From NCBI GenBank assembly GCA_904066235.2, contig CAJFCV020000001.1, positions 12,705,291 through 12,769,290 of the forward strand: a stretch of DNA of 64,000 bases. The letters are read 5' to 3'. Under the pieces are notes generated by a model, which saw only the letters and a list, made by a program, of their open reading frames with translations, was not told the origin of the DNA and did not search any database. Made by a program: the position numbers and the translations under genes. The number at the start of each line of letters is the position of its first letter. Position 1 is the first letter of the stretch. Shown piece by piece: positions 1 through 12,130 of this stretch. The stretch is from Bursaphelenchus xylophilus. Lineage: Eukaryota; Nematoda; Chromadorea; Rhabditida; Aphelenchoididae.

Positions 1-160
1 AATTCACTCCGTCATCACTAATTCACTTTTTTTTCAAACTGATGTCTAGTATAATATCAGAGTTTTTCGCCCAGTGTGGGCGCAGTTTGATTCCAAAAAA
101 GCTGAGACTTGCCATGATAAAATCTTAGGAGGTTACCTTTCGAATGGTGTATGTCTTGTC
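1..160 (+). repeat. Reference satellite monomer (type A, GGGCGCAG allele)
   Basis: First complete monomer, useful as a coordinate frame. Variable sites seen across the array are: T-run at about 27-35; ACTGATGTCTAG versus ACCGGTGTCAAG (A versus B type) at about 39-50; C or T inside GGGCG(C/T)AG at about 83; GAGAC, GAAAC or TGAAAC at about 103-109; GATAAAATC, GATAAAGTC or GCTAAAATC at about 115-124. A and B types occur throughout most of the array, often alternating, which gives local dimers of about 319-320 bp. Confidence 0.95.
68..82. repeat. Conserved hairpin/dyad motif in each satellite monomer
   Basis: CGCCCA-GTG-TGGGCG is a perfect 6-bp dyad around a 3-nt centre. It recurs once per monomer, unchanged in every monomer I followed up to about 45.9 kb. 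The neighbouring base is C in the left zone and T elsewhere, outside the stem. In the right edge many monomers read TAGGCG in the second half, which breaks one pair. It could form a small hairpin in single-stranded DNA or RNA, or bind a dimeric protein. Which of these applies, if any, is not shown by the sequence. Confidence 0.85.
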
Positions 161-3100
161 AATTCACTCCGTCATCACTAATTCACCTTTTTTTCAAACT
201 GATGTCTAGTATAATATCAGAGTTTTTCGCCCAGTGTGGGCGCAGTTTGATTCCAAAAAAGCTGAGACTTGCCATGATAAAGTCTTAGGAGGTTACCTTT
301 CGAATGGTGTATGTCTTGTCAATTCACTCCGTCATCACTAATTCACTTTTTTTCAAAACTGATGTCTAGTATAATATCAGAGTTTTTCGCCCAGTGTGGG
401 CGCAGTTTGATTCCAAAAAAGCTGAGACTTGCCATGATAAAATCTTAGGAGGTTACCTTTCGAATGGTGTATGTCTTGTCAATTCACTCCGTCATCACTA
501 ATTCACTTTTTTTCAAACTGATGTCTAGTATAATATCAGAGTTTTTCGCCCAGTGTGGGCGCAGTTTGATTCCAAAAAAGCTGAGACTTGCCATGATAAA
601 GTCTTAGGAGGTTACCTTTCGAATGGTGTATGTCTTGTCAATTCACTCCGTCATCACTAATTCACCTTTTTTCAAAACCGGTGTCAAGTATAATATCAGA
701 GTTTTTCGCCCAGTGTGGGCGCAGTTTGATTCCAAAAAAGCTGAGACTTGCCATGATAAAATCTTAGGAGGTTACCTTTCGAATGGTGTATGTCTTGTCA
801 ATTCACTCCGTCATCACTAATTCACTTTTTTTCAAACTGATGTCTAGTATAATATCAGAGTTTTTCGCCCAGTGTGGGCGCAGTTTGATTCCAAAAAAGC
901 TGAGACTTGCCATGATAAAATCTTAGGAGGTTACCTTTCGAATGGTGTATGTCTTGTCAATTCACTCCGTCATCACTAATTCACCTTTTTTCAAAACCGA
1001 TGTCAAGTATAATATCAGAGTTTTTCGCCCAGTGTGGGCGTAGTTTGATTCCAAAAAAGCTGAGACTTGCCATGATAAAATCTTAGGAGGTTACCTTTCG
1101 AACGGTGTATGTCTTGTCAATTCACTCCGTCATCACTAATTCACTTTTTTTCAAACTGATGTCTAGTATAATATCAGAGTTTTTCGCCCAGTGTGGGCGC
1201 AGTTTGATTCCAAAAAAGCTGAGACTTGCCATGATAAAATCTTAGGAGGTTGCCTTTCGAATGGTGTATGTCTTGTCAATTCACTCCGTCATCACTAATT
1301 CACCTTTTTTCAAAACCGGTGTCAAGTATAATATCAGAGTTTTTCGCCCAGTGTGGGCGCAGTTTGATTCCAAAAAAGCTGAGACTTGCCATGATAAAGT
1401 CTTAGGAGGTTACCTTTCGAATGGTGTATGTCTTGTCAATTCACTCCGTCATCACTAATTCACTTTTTTTTCAAACTGATGTCTAGTATAATATCAGAGT
1501 TTTTCGCCCAGTGTGGGCGCAGTTTGATTCCAAAAAAGCTGAGACTTGCCATGATAAAATCTTAGGAGGTTACCTTTCGAATGGTGTATGTCTTGTCAAT
1601 TCACTCCGTCATCACTAATTCACTTTTTTTCAAACTGATGTCTAGTATAATATCAGAGTTTTTCGCCCAGTGTGGGCGCAGTTTGATTCCAAAAAAGCTG
1701 AGACTTGCCATGATAAAATCTTAGGAGGTTACCTTTCGAATGGTGTATGTCTTGTCAATTCACTCCGTCATCACTAATTCACTTTTTTTTCAAACTGATG
1801 TCTAGTATAATATCAGAGTTTTTCGCCCAGTGTGGGCGCAGTTTGATTCCAAAAAAGCTGAGACTTGCCACGATAAAGTCTTAGGAGGTTACCTTTCGAA
1901 TGGTGTATGTCTTGTCAATTCACTCCGTCATCACTAATTCACCTTTTTTCAAAACCGGTGTCAAGTATAATATCAGAGTTTTTCGCCCAGTGTGGGCGCA
2001 GTTTGATTCCAAAAAAGCTGAGACTTGCCATGATAAAGTCTTAGGAGGTTACCTTTCGAATGGTGTATGTCTTGTCAATTCACTCCGTCATCACTAATTC
2101 ACTTTTTTTTCAAACTGATGTCTAGTATAATATCAGAGTTTTTCGCCCAGTGTGGGCGCAGTTTGATTCCAAAAGAGCTGAGACTTGCCATGATAAAGTC
2201 TTAGGAGGTTACCTTTCGAATGGTGTATGTCTTGTCAATTCACTCCGTCATCACTAATTCACCTTTTTTCAAAACCGGTGTCAAGTATAATATCAGAGTT
2301 TTTCGCCCAGTGTGGGCGTAGTTTGATTCCAAAAAAGCTGAGACTTGCCATGATAAAATCTTAGGAGGTTACCTTTCGAATGGTGTATGTCTTGTCAATT
2401 CACTCCGTCATCACTAATTCACTTTTTTTTCAAACTGATGTCTAGTATAATATCAGAGTTTTTCGCCCAGTGTGGGCGCAGTTTGATTCCAAAAAAGCTG
2501 AGACTTGCCATGATAAAGTCTTAGGAGGTTACCTTTCGAATGGTGTATGTCTTGTCAATTCACTCCGTCATCACTAATTCACCTTTTTTCAAAACCGGTG
2601 TCAAGTATAATATCAGAGTTTTTCGCCCAGTGTGGGCGCAGTTTGATTCCAAAAAAGCTGAGACTTGCCATGATAAAATCTTAGGAGGTTACCTTTCGAA
2701 TGGTGTATGTCTTGTCAATTCACTCCGTCATCACTAATTCACTTTTTTTCAAACTGATGTCTAGTATAATATCAGAGTTTTTCGCCCAGTGTGGGCGCAG
2801 TTTGATTCCAAAAAAGCTGAGACTTGCCATGATAAAATCTTAGGAGGTTACCTTTCGAATGGTGTATGTCTTGTCAATTCACTCCGTCATCACTAATTCA
2901 CTTTTTTTCAAAACTGATGTCTAGTATAATATCAGAGTTTTTCGCCCAGTGTGGGCGCAGTTTGATTCCAAAAAAGCTGAGACTTGCCATGATAAAATCT
3001 TAGGAGGTTACCTTTCGAATGGTGTATGTCTTGTCAATTCACTCCGTCATCACTAATTCACTTTTTTTCAAACTGATGTCTAGTATAATATCAGAGTTTT

Positions 3101-6100
3101 TCGCCCAGTGTGGGCGCAGTTTGATTCCAAAAAAGCTGAGACTTGCCATGATAAAGTCTTAGGAGGTTACCTTTCGAATGGTGTATGTCTTGTCAATTCA
3201 CTCCGTCATCACTAATTCACCTTTTTTCAAAACTGATGTCTAGTATAATATCAGAGTTTTTCGCCCAGTGTGGGCGCAGTTTGATTCCAAAAAAGCTGAG
3301 ACTTGCCATGATAAAGTCTTAGGAGGTTACCTTTCGAATGGTGTATGTCTTGTCAATTCACTCCGTCATCACTAATTCACTTTTTTTCAAACTGATGTCT
3401 AGTATAATATCAGAGTTTTTCGCCCAGTGTGGGCGTAGTTTGATTCCAAAAAAGCTGAGACTTGCCATGATAAAATCTTAGGAGGTTACCTTTCGAATGG
3501 TGTATGTCTTGTCAATTCACTCCGTCATCACTAATTCACTTTTTTTCAAACTGATGTCTAGTATAATATCAGAGTTTTTCGCCCAGTGTGGGCGCAGTTT
3601 GATTCCAAAAAAGCTGAGACTTGCCATGATAAAGTCTTAGGAGGTTACCTTTCGAATGGTGTATGTCTTGTCAATTCACTCCGTCATCACTAATTCACCT
3701 TTTTTCAAAACTGATGTCTAGTATAATATCAGAGTTTTTCGCCCAGTGTGGGCGCAGTTTGATTCCAAAAAAGCTGAGACTTGCCATGATAAAATCTTAG
3801 GAGGTTACCTTTCGAATGGTGTATGTCTTGTCAATTCACTCCGTCATCACTAATTCACTTTTTTTTCAAACTGATGTCTAGTATAATATCAGAGTTTTTC
3901 GCCCAGTGTGGGCGCAGTTTGATTCCAAAAAAGCTGAGACTTGCCATGATAAAATCTTAGGAGGTTACCTTTCGAATGGTGTATGTCTTGTCAATTCACT
4001 CCGTCATCACTAATTCACTTTTTTTTCAAACTGATGTCTAGTATAATATCAGAGTTTTTCGCCCAGTGTGGGCGCAGTTTGATTCCAAAAAAGCTGAGAC
4101 TTGCCATGATAAAGTCTTAGGAGGTTACCTTTCGAATGGTGTATGTCTTGTCAATTCACTCCGTCATCACTAATTCACCTTTTTTCAAAACCGGTGTCAA
4201 GTATAATATCAGAGTTTTTCGCCCAGTGTGGGCGCAGTTTGATTCCAAAAAAGCTGAGACTTGCCATGATAAAATCTTAGGAGGTTACCTTTCGAATGGT
4301 GTATGTCTTGTCAATTCACTCCGTCATCACTAATTCACTTTTTTTCAAACTGATGTCTAGTATAATATCAGAGTTTTTCGCCCAGTGTGGGCGCAGTTTG
4401 ATTCCAAAAAAGCTGAGACTTGCCATGATAAAGTCTTAGGAGGTTACCTTTCGAATGGTGTATGTCTTGTCAATTCACTCCGTCATCACTAATTCACCTT
4501 TTTTCAAAACCGGTGTCAAGTATAATATCAGAGTTTTTCGCCCAGTGTGGGCGCAGTTTGATTCCAAAAAAGCTGAGACTTGCCATGATAAAATCTTAGG
4601 AGGTTACCTTTCGAATGGTGTATGTCTTGTCAATTCACTCCGTCATCACTAATTCACTTTTTTTCAAAACTGATGTCTAGTATAATATCAGAGTTTTTCG
4701 CCCAGTGTGGGCGCAGTTTGATTCCAAAAAAGCTGAGACTTGCCATGATAAAATCTTAGGAGGTTACCTTTCGAATGGTGTATGTCTTGTCAATTCACTC
4801 CGTCATCACTAATTCACTTTTTTTCAAACTGATGTCTAGTATAATATCAGAGTTTTTCGCCCAGTGTGGGCGCAGTTTGATTCCAAAAAAGCTGAGACTT
4901 GCCATGATAAAGTCTTAGGAGGTTACCTTTCGAATGGTGTATGTCTTGTCAATTCACTCCGTCATCACTAATTCACCTTTTTTCAAAACTGATGTCTAGT
5001 ATAATATCAGAGTTTTTCGCCCAGTGTGGGCGCAGTTTGATTCCAAAAAAGCTGAGACTTGCCATGATAAAGTCTTAGGAGGTTACCTTTCGAATGGTGT
5101 ATGTCTTGTCAATTCACTCCGTCATCACTAATTCACTTTTTTTCAAACTGATGTCTAGTATAATATCAGAGTTTTTCGCCCAGTGTGGGCGCAGTTTGAT
5201 TCCAAAAAAGCTGAGACTTGCCATGATAAAGTCTTAGGAGGTTACCTTTCGAATGGTGTATGTCTTGTCAATTCACTCCGTCATCACTAATTCACTTTTT
5301 TTCAAACTGATGTCTAGTATAATATCAGAGTTTTTCGCCCAGTGTGGGCGCAGTTTGATTCCAAAAAAGCTGAGACTTGCCATGATAAAATCTTAGGAGG
5401 TTACCTTTCGAATGGTGTATGTCTTGTCAATTCACTCCGTCATCACTAATTCACTTTTTTTCAAACTGATGTCTAGTATAATATCAGAGTTTTTCGCCCA
5501 GTGTGGGCGCAGTTTGATTCCAAAAAAGCTGAGACTTGCCATGATAAAGTCTTAGGAGGTTACCTTTCGAATGGTGTATGTCTTGTCAATTCACTCCGTC
5601 ATCACTAATTCACTTTTTTTCAAAACTGATGTCTAGTATAATATCAGAGTTTTTCGCCCAGTGTGGGCGCAGTTTGATTCCAAAAAAGCTGAGACTTGCC
5701 ATGATAAAATCTTAGGAGGTTACCTTTCGAATGGTGTATGTCTTGTCAATTCACTCCGTCATCACTAATTCACTTTTTTTCAAACTGATGTCTAGTATAA
5801 TATCAGAGTTTTTCGCCCAGTGTGGGCGCAGTTTGATTCCAAAAAAGCTGAGACTTGCCATGATAAAATCTTAGGAGGTTACCTTTCGAATGGTGTATGT
5901 CTTGTCAATTCACTCCGTCATCACTAATTCACTTTTTTTTCAAACTGATGTCTAGTATAATATCAGAGTTTTTCGCCCAGTGTGGGCGCAGTTTGATTCC
6001 AAAAAAGCTGAGACTTGCCATGATAAAGTCTTAGGAGGTTACCTTTCGAATGGTGTATGTCTTGTCAATTCACTCCGTCATCACTAATTCACTTTTTTTC

Positions 6101-9100
6101 AAACTGATGTCTAGTATAATATCAGAGTTTTTCGCCCAGTGTGGGCGCAGTTTGATTCCAAAAAAGCTGAGACTTGCCATGATAAAATCTTAGGAGGTTA
6201 CCTTTCGAATGGTGTATGTCTTGTCAATTCACTCCGTCATCACTAATTCACCTTTTTTCAAAACTGATGTCTAGTATAATATCAGAGTTTTTCGCCCAGT
6301 GTGGGCGCAGTTTGATTCCAAAAAAGCTGAGACTTGCCATGATAAAATCTTAGGAGGTTACCTTTCGAATGGTGTATGTCTTGTCAATTCACTCCGTCAT
6401 CACTAATTCACCTTTTTTCAAACTGATGTCTAGTATAATATCAGAGTTTTTCGCCCAGTGTGGGCGCAGTTTGATTCCAAAAAAGCTGAGACTTGCCATG
6501 ATAAAGTCTTAGGAGGTTACCTTTCGAATGGTGTATGTCTTGTCAATTCACTCCGTCATCACTAATTCACTTTTTTTCAAAACTGATGTCTAGTATAATA
6601 TCAGAGTTTTTCGCCCAGTGTGGGCGCAGTTTGATTCCAAAAAAGCTGAGACTTGCCATGATAAAATCTTAGGAGGTTACCTTTCGAATGGTGTATGTCT
6701 TGTCAATTCACTCCGTCATCACTAATTCACTTTTTTTTCAAACTGATGTCTAGTATAATATCAGAGTTTTTCGCCCAGTGTGGGCGCAGTTTGATTCCAA
6801 AAAAGCTGAGACTTGCCATGATAAAATCTTAGGAGGTTACCTTTCGAATGGTGTATGTCTTGTCAATTCACTCCGTCATCACTAATTCACTTTTTTTCAA
6901 ACTGATGTCTAGTATAATATCAGAGTTTTTCGCCCAGTGTGGGCGCAGTTTGATTCCAAAAAAGCTGAGACTTGCCATGATAAAGTCTTAGGAGGTTACC
7001 TTTCGAATGGTGTATGTCTTGTCAATTCACTCCGTCATCACTAATTCACCTTTTTTCAAAACCGGTGTCAAGTATAATATCAGAGTTTTTCGCCCAGTGT
7101 GGGCGCAGTTTGATTCCAAAAAAGCTGAGACTTGCCATGATAAAGTCTTAGGAGGTTACCTTTCGAATGGTGTATGTCTTGTCAATTCACTCCGTCATCA
7201 CTAATTCACTTTTTTTTCAAACTGATGTCTAGTATAATATCAGAGTTTTTCGCCCAGTGTGGGCGCAGTTTGATTCCAAAAAAGCTGAGACTTGCCATGA
7301 TAAAGTCTTAGGAGGTTACCTTTCGAATGGTGTATGTCTTGTCAATTCACTCCGTCATCACTAATTCACCTTTTTTCAAAACCGGTGTCAAGTATAATAT
7401 CAGAGTTTTTCGCCCAGTGTGGGCGTAGTTTGATTCCAAAAAAGCTGAGACTTGCCATGATAAAATCTTAGGAGGTTACCTTTCGAATGGTGTATGTCTT
7501 GTCAATTCACTCCGTCATCACTAATTCACTTTTTTTCAAACTGATGTCTAGTATAATATCAGAGTTTTTCGCCCAGTGTGGGCGCAGTTTGATTCCAAAA
7601 AAGCTGAGACTTGCCATGATAAAATCTTAGGAGGTTACCTTTCGAATGGTGTATGTCTTGTCAATTCACTCCGTCATCACTAATTCACCTTTTTTCAAAA
7701 CCGGTGTCAAGTATAATATCAGAGTTTTTCGCCCAGTGTGGGCGCAGTTTGATTCCAAAAAAGCTGAGACTTGCCATGATAAAATCTTAGGAGGTTACCT
7801 TTCGAATGGTGTATGTCTTGTCAATTCACTCCGTCATCACTAATTCACTTTTTTTTCAAACTGATGTCTAGTATAATATCAGAGTTTTTCGCCCAGTGTG
7901 GGCGCAGTTTGATTCCAAAAAAGCTGAGACTTGCCATGATAAAGTCTTAGGAGGTTACCTTTCGAATGGTGTATGTCTTGTCAATTCACTCCGTCATCAC
8001 TAATTCACCTTTTTTCAAAACCGGTGTCAAGTATAATATCAGAGTTTTTCGCCCAGTGTGGGCGCAGTTTGATTCCAAAAAAGCTGAGACTTGCCATGAT
8101 AAAATCTTAGGAGGTTACCTTTCGAATGGTGTATGTCTTGTCAATTCACTCCGTCATCACTAATTCACTTTTTTTCAAACTGATGTCTAGTATAATATCA
8201 GAGTTTTTCGCCCAGTGTGGGCGCAGTTTGATTCCAAAAAAGCTGAGACTTGCCATGATAAAGTCTTAGGAGGTTACCTTTCGAATGGTGTATGTCTTGT
8301 CAATTCACTCCGTCATCACTAATTCACCTTTTTTCAAAACCGGTGTCAAGTATAATATCAGAGTTTTTCGCCCAGTGTGGGCGCAGTTTGATTCCAAAAA
8401 AGCTGAGACTTGCCATGATAAAATCTTAGGAGGTTACCTTTCGAATGGTGTATGTCTTGTCAATTCACTCCGTCATCACTAATTCACTTTTTTTCAAACT
8501 GATGTCTAGTATAATATCAGAGTTTTTCGCCCAGTGTGGGCGTAGTTTGATTCCAAAAAAGCTGAGACTTGCCATGATAAAATCTTAGGAGGTTACCTTT
8601 CGAATGGTGTATGTCTTGTCAATTCACTCCGTCATCACTAATTCACTTTTTTTCAAAACTGATGTCTAGTATAATATCAGAGTTTTTCGCCCAGTGTGGG
8701 CGCAGTTTGATTCCAAAAAAGCTGAGACTTGCCATGATAAAGTCTTAGGAGGTTACCTTTCGAATGGTGTATGTCTTGTCAATTCACTCCGTCATCACTA
8801 ATTCACTTTTTTTCAAACTGATGTCTAGTATAATATCAGAGTTTTTCGCCCAGTGTGGGCGCAGTTTGATTCCAAAAAAGCTGAGACTTGCCATGATAAA
8901 GTCTTAGGAGGTTACCTTTCGAATGGTGTATGTCTTGTCAATTCACTCCGTCATCACTAATTCACTTTTTTTCAAACTGATGTCTAGTATAATATCAGAG
9001 TTTTTCGCCCAGTGTGGGCGTAGTTTGATTCCAAAAAAGCTGAGACTTGCCATGATAAAATCTTAGGAGGTTACCTTTCGAATGGTGTATGTCTTGTCAA

Positions 9101-9480
9101 TTCACTCCGTCATCACTAATTCACTTTTTTTCAAAACTGATGTCTAGTATAATATCAGAGTTTTTCGCCCAGTGTGGGCGCAGTTTGATTCCAAAAAAGC
9201 TGAGACTTGCCATGATAAAGTCTTAGGAGGTTACCTTTCGAATGGTGTATGTCTTGTCAATTCACTCCGTCATCACTAATTCACTTTTTTTCAAACTGAT
9301 GTCTAGTATAATATCAGAGTTTTTCGCCCAGTGTGGGCGCAGTTTGATTCCAAAAAAGCTGAGACTTGCCATGATAAAATCTTAGGAGGTTACCTTTCGA
9401 ATGGTGTATGTCTTGTCAATTCACTCCGTCATCACTAATTCACTTTTTTTCAAACTGATGTCTAGTATAATATCAGAGTT

Positions 9481-12130
9481 TTTCGCCCAGTGTGGGCGTA
9501 GTTTGATTCCAAAAAAGCTGAGACTTGCCATGATAAAATCTTAGGAGGTTACCTTTCGAATGGTGTATGTCTTGTCAATTCACTCCGTCATCACTAATTC
9601 ACTTTTTTTCAAACTGATGTCTAGTATAATATCAGAGTTTTTCGCCCAGTGTGGGCGTAGTTTGATTCCAAAAAAGCTGAGACTTGCCATGATAAAATCT
9701 TAGGAGGTTACCTTTCGAATGGTGTATGTCTTGTCAATTCACTCCGTCATCACTAATTCACCTTTTTTTCAAACTGATGTCTAGTATAATATCAGAGTTT
9801 TTCGCCCAGTGTGGGCGTAGTTTGATTCCAAAAAAGCTGAGACTTGCCATGATAAAATCTTAGGAGGTTACCTTTCGAATGGTGTATGTCTTGTCAATTC
9901 ACTCCGTCATCACTAATTCACCTTTTTTCAAAACTGATGTCTAGTATAATATCAGAGTTTTTCGCCCAGTGTGGGCGTAGTTTGATTCCAAAAAAGCTGA
10001 GACTTGCCATGATAAAATCTTAGGAGGTTACCTTTCGAATGGTGTATGTCTTGTCAATTCACTCCGTCATCACTAATTCACTTTTTTTCAAACTGATGTC
10101 TAGTATAATATCAGAGTTTTTCGCCCAGTGTGGGCGTAGTTTGATTCCAAAAAAGCTGAGACTTGCCATGATAAAATCTTAGGAGGTTACCTTTCGAATG
10201 GTGTATGTCTTGTCAATTCACTCCGTCATCACTAATTCACTTTTTTTCAAACTGATGTCTAGTATAATATCAGAGTTTTTCGCCCAGTGTGGGCGTAGTT
10301 TGATTCCAAAAAAGCTGAGACTTGCCATGATAAAATCTTAGGAGGTTACCTTTCGAATGGTGTATGTCTTGTCAATTCACTCCGTCATCACTAATTCACT
10401 TTTTTTCAAACTGATGTCTAGTATAATATCAGAGTTTTTCGCCCAGTGTGGGCGTAGTTTGATTCCAAAAAAGCTGAGACTTGCCATGATAAAATCTTAG
10501 GAGGTTACCTTTCGAATGGTGTATGTCTTGTCAATTCACTCCGTCATCACTAATTCACTTTTTTTCAAACTGATGTCTAGTATAATATCAGAGTTTTTCG
10601 CCCAGTGTGGGCGTAGTTTGATTCCAAAAAAGCTGAGACTTGCCATGATAAAATCTTAGGAGGTTACCTTTCGAATGGTGTATGTCTTGTCAATTCACTC
10701 CGTCATCACTAATTCACTTTTTTTCAAACTGATGTCTAGTATAATATCAGAGTTTTTCGCCCAGTGTGGGCGTAGTTTGATTCCAAAAAAGCTGAGACTT
10801 GCCATGATAAAATCTTAGGAGGTTACCTTTCGAATGGTGTATGTCTTGTCAATTCACTCCGTCATCACTAATTCACTTTTTTTTCAAACTGATGTCTAGT
10901 ATAATATCAGAGTTTTTCGCCCAGTGTGGGCGTAGTTTGATTCCAAAAAAGCTGAGACTTGCCATGATAAAATCTTAGGAGGTTACCTTTCGAATGGTGT
11001 ATGTCTTGTCAATTCACTCCGTCATCACTAATTCACTTTTTTTTCAAACTGATGTCTAGTATAATATCAGAGTTTTTCGCCCAGTGTGGGCGTAGTTTGA
11101 TTCCAAAAAAGCTGAGACTTGCCATGATAAAATCTTAGGAGGTTACCTTTCGAATGGTGTATGTCTTGTCAATTCACTCCGTCATCACTAATTCACTTTT
11201 TTTCAAAACTGATGTCTAGTATAATATCAGAGTTTTTCGCCCAGTGTGGGCGTAGTTTGATTCCAAAAAAGCTGAGACTTGCCATGATAAAATCTTAGGA
11301 GGTTACCTTTCGAATGGTGTATGTCTTGTCAATTCACTCCGTCATCACTAATTCACTTTTTTTCAAACTGATGTCTAGTATAATATCAGAGTTTTTCGCC
11401 CAGTGTGGGCGTAGTTTGATTCCAAAAAAGCTGAGACTTGCCATGATAAAATCTTAGGAGGTTACCTTTCGAATGGTGTATGTCTTGTCAATTCACTCCG
11501 TCATCACTAATTCACCTTTTTTTCAAAACCGGTGTCAAGTATAATATCAGAGTTTTTCGCCCAGTGTGGGCGTAGTTTGATTCCAAAAAAGCTGAGACTT
11601 GCCATGATAAAATCTTAGGAGGTTACCTTTCGAATGGTGTATGTCTTGTCAATTCACTCCGTCATCACTAATTCACTTTTTTTCAAACTGATGTCTAGTA
11701 TAATATCAGAGTTTTTCGCCCAGTGTGGGCGTAGTTTGATTCCAAAAAAGCTGAGACTTGCCATGATAAAATCTTAGGAGGTTACCTTTCGAATGGTGTA
11801 TGTCTTGTCAATTCACTCCGTCATCACTAATTCACTTTTTTTTCAAACTGATGTCTAGTATAATATCAGAGTTTTTCGCCCAGTGTGGGCGTAGTTTGAT
11901 TCCAAAAAAGCTGAGACTTGCCATGATAAAATCTTAGGAGGTTACCTTTCGAATGGTGTATGTCTTGTCAATTCACTCCGTCATCACTAATTCACCTTTT
12001 TTCAAAACCGGTGTCAAGTATAATATCAGAGTTTTTCGCCCAGTGTGGGCGTAGTTTGATTCCAAAAAAGCTGAGACTTGCCATGATAAAATCTTAGGAG
12101 GTTACCTTTCGAATGGTGTATGTCTTGTCA
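9481..12130 (+). repeat. Satellite zone 2: nearly uniform type-A block
   Basis: Monomers are almost all type A with GGGCGTAG and GATAAAATC; B-type units first reappear near 11520 and 12000. The GCTAAAATC allele is first seen near 12246. The uniformity suggests a recent local expansion of one monomer. Confidence 0.75.

Larger units (their letters stand above)
1..9480 (+). repeat. Satellite zone 1: GGGCGCAG monomers
   Basis: Most monomers carry C in GGGCGCAG, and GATAAAGTC alternates with GATAAAATC. Monomers with T at the first site are rare (for example near 1040, 2317, 3435, 7422). From about 8540 to 9500 C and T monomers interleave, and after that only T is seen. B-type monomers with ACCGGTGTCAAG recur at multiples of two or four monomers (about 319 or 639 bp), for instance around 623, 1261, 1900, 2540 and again 7646, 7966, 8285. 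Confidence 0.85.

Noticed and set aside
623..8482. Repeated 65-codon ORFs beginning MVYVLSIHSVITNSPFF
   Set aside because: They recur only because type-B monomers lack the in-frame TAG of type A. The 160-bp period changes frame each unit, and no start context, splice signals or independent conservation supports translation.
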